Shown here in pieces: positions 58,934 to 64,000 of a stretch of 64,000 bases of DNA. A model generated the notes under the pieces. The model was not told where the DNA came from. It ran no database searches and saw only the letters and a program-made list of their open reading frames with translations. The position numbers and the translations under genes are program-made. Source of the stretch: Candidatus Gastranaerophilales bacterium (lineage in GTDB: Bacteria; Cyanobacteriota; Vampirovibrionia; Gastranaerophilales; JAILCC01); contig JAQVHS010000003.1 in the NCBI GenBank assembly GCA_028696075.1, positions 57,639-121,638 of the forward strand, in the 5' to 3' direction. How positions within the stretch are numbered: position 1 is the first letter of the stretch; every line of letters starts with the position of its first letter.

Positions 58934-59278
58934 ATGGATTGTCCTAACTGTCAAAATACAATGATAAGCAAGAAAAAAGATTATGTAGAAATAGATTTTT
59001 GCGAAAGCTGCGAGGGGCTTTGGCTTGATTTATACGAATATGATGACATAAAGAAAATTCTTAAAATTCAAACAAAAACCGATGAACCCTATTTTATGCC
59101 CTCGGTAAGGAGTAATGAAAATCCTAAAAAATGCCCTGTTTGCGACAGAGTAATGGAAAAACTCCAAATCACGGAAGGTATTTTACTCGACCGATGCCCT
59201 GCACAACACGGTGTCTGGTTTGATAAAGGCGAACTGTCAAAATTTTTCAACGAAAATATTGAAGAATTTTTAAGTTAA
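58934..59278 (+). CDS. Tandem zf-TFIIB (zinc ribbon) protein
   Basis: A 114-residue protein with two TFIIB-like zinc-ribbon repeats (PF13453): CPNCQNTM..., FCESCEGLWLDLYEYD, and CPVCDRVM..., DRCPAQHGVWFDKGEL. In the second, one Cys position of the knuckle is replaced by His (CPAQH). Small zf-TFIIB proteins are of unknown function in bacteria. AAGGAGA precedes the ATG. It ends four bases into the convergent YkgJ-like gene. Confidence 0.86.
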   Translation: MDCPNCQNTMISKKKDYVEIDFCESCEGLWLDLYEYDDIKKILKIQTKTDEPYFMPSVRSNENPKKCPVCDRVMEKLQITEGILLDRCPAQHGVWFDKGELSKFFNENIEEFLS

Positions 59279-59880
59279 ATATTATCAAAAGAAATATCTA
59301 CCCCTGATTTTTTAAGGCTTTCCATACTTTGCTCATCCAACAACTGGAGCTTGTTGAACCTTGTTATAAATTCTTCGGGAGAAATTTGTTTTCTCTCTTT
59401 TTCAAGTTTTTTATATTCCTGCTGTATTGATTTAAAATTGTCGAGCTCTTTCATAAAAAGTTTGTATTTACTTTTGCACTCTTGCGCCCAATCTTCGTAA
59501 GCACACCCCGGATGCATTATTAAAAAAGGTGTATCAGGATACATTCTGCATAATTCAGGTCTGTTCTCATAAATACCACATCTGTTGTCATCTTTAATGT
59601 GCTTACAGCAGAAAAATTTTAACTCTTCTTCATTGTAATCATCATTATTTTTTAAATTTTTAATAACATTTTCAACAGTACCAAAAGAAGCAGCTCTTGC
59701 TTCGTCCAAGGTGTTATAAGGAACAAACATTTCTAAAAAATCAACCGCAAATTTATCCGCCTGATTAAATCTTTCAATCAAACTGCTGTAGGAAACCGAA
59801 GGAATGGCACATTTGCAGCATTTAGCGCAAAGGTTACATTCGGGGTATTCTACAGAAAACACTTTTGACCATTTATTCAT
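59275..59880 (-). CDS. YkgJ-family cysteine-cluster protein
   Basis: A 201-residue protein of the CxxCxxCC family (PF03692), with ECNLCAKCCKCAIP at ~15-28, FFCCKHIKDDNRCGIYENRP near 90 and LCRMYP, a set of conserved Cys that binds zinc or an Fe-S cluster. The C-terminus is helical and charged. The family is linked to oxidoreductase or maturation roles but has no defined reaction. It is 1 base overlapped with the pilin gene, so they form one operon. Confidence 0.85.
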   Translation of the reverse strand: MNKWSKVFSVEYPECNLCAKCCKCAIPSVSYSSLIERFNQADKFAVDFLEMFVPYNTLDEARAASFGTVENVIKNLKNNDDYNEEELKFFCCKHIKDDNRCGIYENRPELCRMYPDTPFLIMHPGCAYEDWAQECKSKYKLFMKELDNFKSIQQEYKKLEKERKQISPEEFITRFNKLQLLDEQSMESLKKSGVDISFDNI

Positions 59881-60419
59881 TAATTAATGCCGTTCCTGTA
59901 GAGATTTAGGGTAAACTGGTCTTTATTCAGCTTATTAGGCTTCATTTTACCGTTCACATCATAGATTACCAGGCCGCAAGCCTTTGTGCTATCTTCAACA
60001 TCACCGCAGTTTTCATTTAAGTAATAAAAACCAACCTGGGTTCCGTTTAACAACACAAAGCCCGACGGGTTTTTTACAGGCAATACTTCAAAATTCCTGA
60101 ATTCTTTTTCATCATCTAAAAACTTTGAATAAGAAATCAAAGATGCAAATTTATCACGTAAAAAGCGGTTTGCTTCAAGAGTATCAGGTTGAAGACCGTA
60201 AGATAAAAAACCTTTTGAAAATCCTGTAAGATTGTTAGAGCTCATAACAATGGAGCGAGAGGTAATCTTGAGATTTTTTACCGCAAAATTCTTACGTGAA
60301 TTAAGCGATGATTTATCAGCCGATTGCATAAGCAGCGAAAAAATAAGCACCGTAACCAACACTGCGGCAACCATCAGAATTAATAATTCAATTAAGGTAA
60401 AAGCACGGTTTTTTCTCAT
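59880..60419 (-). CDS. Type IV pilin-like (pseudopilin) protein
   Basis: A 179-residue prepilin. The start is the ATG at 60419, giving the short positive leader MRKNRA followed by FTLIELLILMVAAVLV, the class III signal with Phe+1 and Glu+5 that prepilin peptidase cleaves and methylates. An in-frame ATG 24 bases upstream would lengthen the leader and sit in the promoter. The rest is soluble (DVNGKMKPNKLNKDQ near the end). It may be a minor pilin or a type II secretion pseudopilin; no assembly ATPase is nearby. A TATAAT box six bases before the ATG implies a leaderless transcript. Confidence 0.85.
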   Translation of the reverse strand: MRKNRAFTLIELLILMVAAVLVTVLIFSLLMQSADKSSLNSRKNFAVKNLKITSRSIVMSSNNLTGFSKGFLSYGLQPDTLEANRFLRDKFASLISYSKFLDDEKEFRNFEVLPVKNPSGFVLLNGTQVGFYYLNENCGDVEDSTKACGLVIYDVNGKMKPNKLNKDQFTLNLYRNGIN

Positions 60420-60425
60420 AAAGAC

Positions 60426-60454
60426 ATTATATAAATAAGTCAATGTTATTACAA
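60426..60454 (-). promoter_or_regulatory. Promoter giving a leaderless pilin mRNA
   Basis: On the minus strand TTGTAA (60454-60449), 17-base spacer, TATAAT (60431-60426), then exactly six bases (GTCTTT) and ATG at 60419. Transcription would start at the A of ATG, and no Shine-Dalgarno is visible. Confidence 0.62.
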
Positions 60455-60501
60455 GATAAATATGTTTAAGTTAATATAATACAATATTTAAGGAAAAGAT
60501 A

Positions 60502-61356
60502 ATGAATCTCATCCAAAGAGCAAAAAAATTCAGAACAAAAAAACATCTGGGGCAAAATTTTTTAACGGATTCCAATGCAGTAAATTCCATAATATCTGCC
60601 GCAAATATAACACCTGATGATACGGTATTGGAAATAGGCGCAGGTATAGGGTTTATGACGGAACATATAGCTAAATATGCCAAAAAAGTTTATGCGGTTG
60701 AAATAGATACATACGCAATAAAAGAACTTCAAAAATTACCTTTTAAAAATATTGAAATCATCGAAAAGGATATTTTAAAAACCGATATTTCGCAATACAA
60801 AACTGACAAACCTTTAAAAATCATAGCAAATATTCCATATTACATAACAAGCCCTATTTTGGCTCATTTATTAGGAGAAATTGACGACACAGACAATAAA
60901 AACAGAAGCGCTGTTTCAGAAATTTTTCTTATGGTGCAGCTGGAGGTGGCAAACAGAATTGTAGCCGACAGCAAAAGTAAAAACAAAGAATACGGGCTTT
61001 TATCAATACTTTGCAATTTTAATGCCGACACAGAATTCCTTCTAAAAGTACCCTCAGGAAGCTTTTATCCTGCCCCGAAAGTGGATTCTGCCGTTGTTAA
61101 AATAACTCCGTCGGTGAAGTCAAAATATAACCCTCAAAATATAACTATGCTAAAAAAAATATTAAAAGCCGCTTTTCAGACAAGGCGCAAAACATTAAAA
61201 AATTCCCTTTCAATCGGCGGGTTTGAAAAGGAAATAATAAATAAAGTATTTAATAACTTAAATCTCTCCGATACTATAAGGGGAGAAACTTTATCTATAG
61301 AAGATTTTTGTAATCTTTCAAATGAATTTGATACTCAAAAAAAGGAAGGCTTTTAG
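60502..61356 (+). CDS. rsmA: 16S rRNA dimethyladenosine transferase
   Basis: A 284-residue KsgA/RsmA methyltransferase that dimethylates two adjacent adenosines near the 16S 3' end. It has the start RAKKFRTKKHLGQNFLTD, SAM motif VLEIGAGIGFMTEHIAK, the catalytic IANIPYYITSPIL (NIPY), and the C-terminal FPSGSFYPAPKVDSAVVKI (read VPSGSFYPAPKVDSAVV in this sequence). Length is standard. TATAAT at 60475-60480 and AAGGA before the ATG mark its promoter and ribosome-binding site. It is divergent from the pilin gene. Confidence 0.95.
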   Translation: MNLIQRAKKFRTKKHLGQNFLTDSNAVNSIISAANITPDDTVLEIGAGIGFMTEHIAKYAKKVYAVEIDTYAIKELQKLPFKNIEIIEKDILKTDISQYKTDKPLKIIANIPYYITSPILAHLLGEIDDTDNKNRSAVSEIFLMVQLEVANRIVADSKSKNKEYGLLSILCNFNADTEFLLKVPSGSFYPAPKVDSAVVKITPSVKSKYNPQNITMLKKILKAAFQTRRKTLKNSLSIGGFEKEIINKVFNNLNLSDTIRGETLSIEDFCNLSNEFDTQKKEGF

Positions 61357-61367
61357 CCTTCTTTTTT
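61338..61367. terminator. Intrinsic terminator between rsmA and trx
   Basis: GAAGGC (61345-61350), loop TTTTA, GCCTTC (61356-61361) and six T. The rsmA stop codon TAG lies partly in the loop. The A-rich left flank also allows termination of the convergent thioredoxin transcript. Confidence 0.82.
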
Positions 61368-61689
61368 ATATATGTTTTTCTATATTTGATATCAACTGCG
61401 CCTTTTGCATAAGCCCTACCAATCTTTCGACAGCCTGGCCGTTTTTAAAGATTAATATACTCGGTATTCCACTTATACTAAATTCTTGCGTAGTCTTTAA
61501 GTTTTCATCTGTATTAACTTTTACAACTTTAACTTTTCCATCAAATTCATCAGCAATCTCATCAATAATAGGCGAAATCTTTCTGCAAGGTCCGCACCAG
61601 GGCGCCCAAAAATCAACAAGCACAGGTCTTTCAGAATTTTTAACCTCTTGCTCAAATGTCGAATCAATAACTTCTAATGCTTTTGACAT
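61366..61689 (-). CDS. trxA: Thioredoxin
   Basis: A 107-residue thioredoxin with FWAPWCGPCRKISPIIDEI, DENLKTTQEFSISGIPSILIF (cis-Pro loop) and the usual fold length. The start is ATG 61689 with AAGGAGAA before it; a longer frame upstream is AT-rich and non-conserved. It lacks the ArsR partner found with the other thioredoxin and is likely the housekeeping copy that supplies reductant to ribonucleotide reductase, peroxiredoxin and other targets. Confidence 0.94.
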   Translation of the reverse strand: MSKALEVIDSTFEQEVKNSERPVLVDFWAPWCGPCRKISPIIDEIADEFDGKVKVVKVNTDENLKTTQEFSISGIPSILIFKNGQAVERLVGLMQKAQLISNIEKHI

Positions 61690-61768
61690 TATGTTCTCCT
61701 TAAATCTTGTTTTTAAAACGTATGTTCGATATGATTTTATCATAAGATAAAAAAAAATACAGGTACTC

Positions 61769-62908
61769 ATGGACAATAAACTTAAAATTTTGGATAAATA
61801 TATAACAAAACAGTTGCTGGAAGCCTTTTTGATAGGTATTGTGATATTTACCTCCATAATATTTGCAACCGATGCATTTATTACAATTGTGAAACAAATA
61901 ACAGCATACGGTATTCCTCTTTATGTTGCAGCTATACTGGTAATACTTAAATTGCCTTCCATGCTAATTTTTACCATACCTATGGGCGTTTTGCTGGCAA
62001 CATTAATGACTGTCAATCGTATGAGTTCTCAACAGGAAATAACGATTCTACGCTCTTGCGGTATAGGGATTGCAAGGATTTCAAAACCTATTCTTATATG
62101 CGCTGCAGCTTTGTCGTTATTAGGATTTACGATAAATGAAGTAATTGCACCGGGTGCCAGTAAACAAGCCAAGACACTTACAATCTGGGCTATTACTCAA
62201 AAAAACGTACCTAACGGCAAACGTAACTTTATATATAAAGAAGTAAAAGACGGAGGACTGAAAAGGTTTTTCCACGTTGCATCCGTAGAAAAAAAGCAGC
62301 TTAACAGTATAACGGTGTTAGATTTAACAAGAGATAAACTTATTCAGGTTATTTACGCTAAGACAGGCAAAACTACAAGTGAAGGCTGGTTGATGGAAAA
62401 TGGCGTTGTTTATACTATATCTACTAACGGCAAAGTATTGAATACTACGGTCTTTGAGTCACTTAATTTCGATAACACTACAGAAGCTATGGAAAGAATA
62501 GCCGATATCAGAGAAACCGACTTAAATTATTTTGATTTGAAAAAATATATAAAAGAACAGCATGCAATGCTGGATAAAATAACATTGAACGAAGAAATGA
62601 TAAAAGAAAGAAAAAATAGACTAAGAGAGTTTGATATATTGATGAATGAAAAACTTGCGCTGCCTTTTACCGCAATAATATTTGCTCTTATTTCCATTCC
62701 GCTGGCGATCACAGGTCCAAGAGTACGCTTCAACAGGGGGCTGCTATTCAGCATACTGATTCTTTTTATATATTACATACTAAGAGCCGTTTCAATTTCT
62801 TTGGGTCAGGCGGAATTTTTAAATCCTGTTCTGGCGGCATGGCTGCCAAATATCGTTTTGGGAATTTTTGGGTTTATCCTTTATTATCGCAAGGCTTATC
62901 TTATTTAA
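61769..62908 (+). CDS. LptF/LptG-family lipopolysaccharide export permease
   Basis: A 379-residue YjgP/YjgQ-type permease. Three N-terminal helices (LLEAFLIGIVIFTSIIFATD; YVAAILVILKLPSMLIFTIPM; then a helix after RSCGIGIARISKPIL), a periplasmic beta-jellyroll region (~130-255) and three C-terminal helices (LALPFTAIIFALISIPLAI and onward). LptF/G extract LPS from the inner membrane with LptB. Only one such gene is visible here, so it may serve both halves as a homodimer or its partner lies elsewhere. Divergent from thioredoxin. Exact F/G assignment is uncertain. Confidence 0.9.
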   Translation: MDNKLKILDKYITKQLLEAFLIGIVIFTSIIFATDAFITIVKQITAYGIPLYVAAILVILKLPSMLIFTIPMGVLLATLMTVNRMSSQQEITILRSCGIGIARISKPILICAAALSLLGFTINEVIAPGASKQAKTLTIWAITQKNVPNGKRNFIYKEVKDGGLKRFFHVASVEKKQLNSITVLDLTRDKLIQVIYAKTGKTTSEGWLMENGVVYTISTNGKVLNTTVFESLNFDNTTEAMERIADIRETDLNYFDLKKYIKEQHAMLDKITLNEEMIKERKNRLREFDILMNEKLALPFTAIIFALISIPLAITGPRVRFNRGLLFSILILFIYYILRAVSISLGQAEFLNPVLAAWLPNIVLGIFGFILYYRKAYLI

Positions 62909-63077
62909 TCTTTTGAGATACGTTAAAACAATATGCCCTGTAAGCTCCGCCATCTGCTTCTATAAGCTTTTCATGCTTAATCGGATTTTGCATTTCATGG
63001 AGCATCTGCTTTACAGTATCAACTGTAGCAATCTGTGTTCCTGTGTTATTTCTTATTCTTGGATTAACATAACCCAT
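62901..63077 (-). CDS. Small hypothetical protein (58 residues)
   Basis: A 58-residue frame on the minus strand from ATG 63077 to TAA 62901, reading MGYVNPRIRNNTGTQIATV then DTVKQMLHEMQNPIKHEKL and ending AYRAYCFNVSQKIK. AAGGTG precedes the ATG at a plausible distance and the composition is protein-like, so I treat it as real. It overlaps the end of the convergent LptF gene by eight bases. No family is recognised; a soluble helix-rich protein. Confidence 0.62.
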   Translation of the reverse strand: MGYVNPRIRNNTGTQIATVDTVKQMLHEMQNPIKHEKLIEADGGAYRAYCFNVSQKIK

Positions 63078-63595
63078 ACAATCACACCTTTTGAATACCT
63101 TATATTTTAATAAAAAATTTTTCTCTTAAAAAAATGCCCCCCTTGTAAAAGAATGTAAACTTACTTGTTTTGTTTTTTAAAAAATCGCACCATGTTGTGA
63201 AAAAATCACAAAAAATATTCATGTTTTATAAATTTTTGACATGCTTAATTTTTAAAAATCAGTATATTATACAACTTAAACTCACTAAAATCCTATTTTT
63301 AGCCCATTTTGTTAAGAAATATTAAGAAAACAAAAAACTCTATTTTTAAATAAAAAACTGTTATTTTTCAAAAAAATACTTTTAAAGTTTTTAAAGAGAA
63401 GGGAAAGTTCCCATAAAAATAAAAAAACAATCTGTAAAAAGCTTAGATTTAAGCTGCAAGCAAAAAACAGATTTTTCGGCGACTAACAAATTTTTTCCTT
63501 TAAGTGTTTTAAATTTGACGTGTAGTTGCTACACTATTATTTGTTCGTTATTAAAAAGCTTGTTTGAACCCATAGTTAATCACATAAGGCAGTAA
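63078..63595. other. 518-base AT-rich non-coding stretch
   Basis: No convincing gene in any frame. It is extremely AT-rich with many A and T runs. It holds a nested hairpin at 63429-63473: outer AATCTGT/ACAGATT with inner AGCTTA/TAAGCT, followed by TTTTC. It also holds a perfect GTGTAG-TTG-CTACAC hairpin at 63520-63534 directly after TTGACG (63515-63520). The latter may be the promoter region of the next gene, and the former a leader or small-RNA element. Confidence 0.5.
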
Positions 63596-64000
63596 ATGTT
63601 AGTAAGTTTAAACGTAGAAAACAGTTCATATAAGAAACAATCCAACCCAAACCTGAAGCAGTCGTCAGAAACTTTTAAAGGGATAGGGAACCTTATCACG
63701 CAAGGATTAATTGCAAGCGATAAAAGCCCTATGGTAGGAGTGTCTATCATTGATTTAACCTCTATGATTACACCAAGAACTATTATTGACGCAACAAGAA
63801 ACGGGTTTGCCGCTACGGAAACCTTCCTGAGAGAGTCTGCAGGACTTATTATTAACTGCTTAATTCCGGGAGTAGTTGTTTTAGGGGCAGGTAAACTCGT
63901 GCAAAGGTTAGTGATGGGTAAAGATTTTGCAGGTTTACAATCTCACAAAATATGGGCAAATCAGGCAACCAATGAAGCACTTACAAGTGCATGGCTGGGA
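63596..64000 (+). CDS. Unidentified protein with FKG leader (3' truncated by window)
   Basis: The first 135 residues of a longer protein, from ATG 63596 with AAGG upstream. Residues 1-25 are polar and disordered, followed by SETFKGIGN (24-32), matching the N-terminal FKG motif of the Ski2-like helicase. Next come SIIDLTSMITPRTIIDATRNG and a hydrophobic segment GLIINCLIPGVVVLGAGKLV. The pattern recalls proteins I associate with gut Melainabacteria, but I cannot name a function. It runs off the window edge. Confidence 0.75.
   Translation, partial: MLVSLNVENSSYKKQSNPNLKQSSETFKGIGNLITQGLIASDKSPMVGVSIIDLTSMITPRTIIDATRNGFAATETFLRESAGLIINCLIPGVVVLGAGKLVQRLVMGKDFAGLQSHKIWANQATNEALTSAWLG

Noticed and set aside
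61322..61750. 142-residue plus-strand frame over the thioredoxin gene
   Set aside because: Antisense to thioredoxin, whose motifs and ribosome-binding site are clear.

Overview
The window is about 64 kb of AT-rich, densely packed bacterial chromosome with a diderm envelope toolkit: a TolC/RND tripartite pump, an Mla-type MCE lipid transporter, an LptF/LptG permease, a type IV pilin-like protein and surface-glycan enzymes. It also has several cyanobacteria-like or anaerobe-like traits: a Ski2-like helicase, a TIGR03960-type radical SAM protein, hemerythrins, and proteins with a short disordered N-terminus ending in an (S/T)FKG motif. My best guess is a non-photosynthetic gut cyanobacterium (Melainabacteria/Vampirovibrionia, Gastranaerophilales-like). 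This is inference from gene content and motif memory; there is no rRNA in the window. I found no tRNA, CRISPR array, insertion sequence or prophage.

Layout. 0-4.2 kb: end of a surface polysaccharide locus (GT2 glycosyltransferase, CDP-glycerol glycerophosphotransferase-like protein, a free-standing Rossmann-like domain, and the same kind of domain fused to LicD). 4.2-17 kb: a redox, sulfur and oxygen stress island. It holds HdeD, two tandem hemerythrins, a tiny secreted Cys-rich protein, a four-domain CoA-disulfide reductase/rhodanese/TusA/DsrE fusion, an ArsR regulator with an exported peroxiredoxin, a six-gene operon (thioredoxin, ArsR, TolC, adaptor, RND pump, DUF2892), and a divergent Cys-rich MerR/DUF5320 pair. 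17-21 kb: a structured non-coding region, gmk, an orphan NarL-type response regulator and a large Ala/Gly-rich protein. 21-30.6 kb: SNF2 helicase, YtxH/DUF948 stress proteins, hpf-rqcP-eno, manC and a serine hydrolase. 30.6-33.4 kb: a TM1266-like regulator and a LysM/CHASE2-GGDEF pair. 33.4-45.6 kb: a long co-directional cluster from der to a ROK kinase (der, plsY, gpsA, radical SAM, RNase E/G, membrane protein, GT2, receiver protein, coaBC, Nif3-like, ROK). 45.7-54.7 kb: Ski2-like helicase, a giant SF1 helicase, purH and infC-rpmI-rplT. 54.8-63 kb: the Mla operon with a DUF6273 secreted protein and a zinc-ribbon protein, YkgJ-like, pilin, rsmA, thioredoxin, lptF and a small unlisted gene. 63.6 kb to the end: a truncated gene of unknown function.

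How it works together. The 6-17 kb block looks like a defence against sulfur, persulfide or metal stress. Two ArsR-type repressors and one Cys-rich MerR-type regulator each sit beside visible palindromic operators, and the two ArsR sites share a core (CTAATATTA-K-AA), so they may be cross-wired. The hemerythrins and peroxiredoxin fit an anaerobe that meets transient oxygen.

Unusual gene starts are a recurring theme. infC appears to start at AUU. purH and the dolichol-phosphate-mannose-synthase-like GT2 use TTG, and the SNF2 helicase uses GTG. mlaE and the pilin have a consensus -10 box exactly six bases before ATG, which implies leaderless mRNAs; der is similar. The strongest candidates for something undescribed are the structured RNA at 17110-17325, its nearby 36-bp inverted repeat pair, and the paired operator architecture of the redox island.
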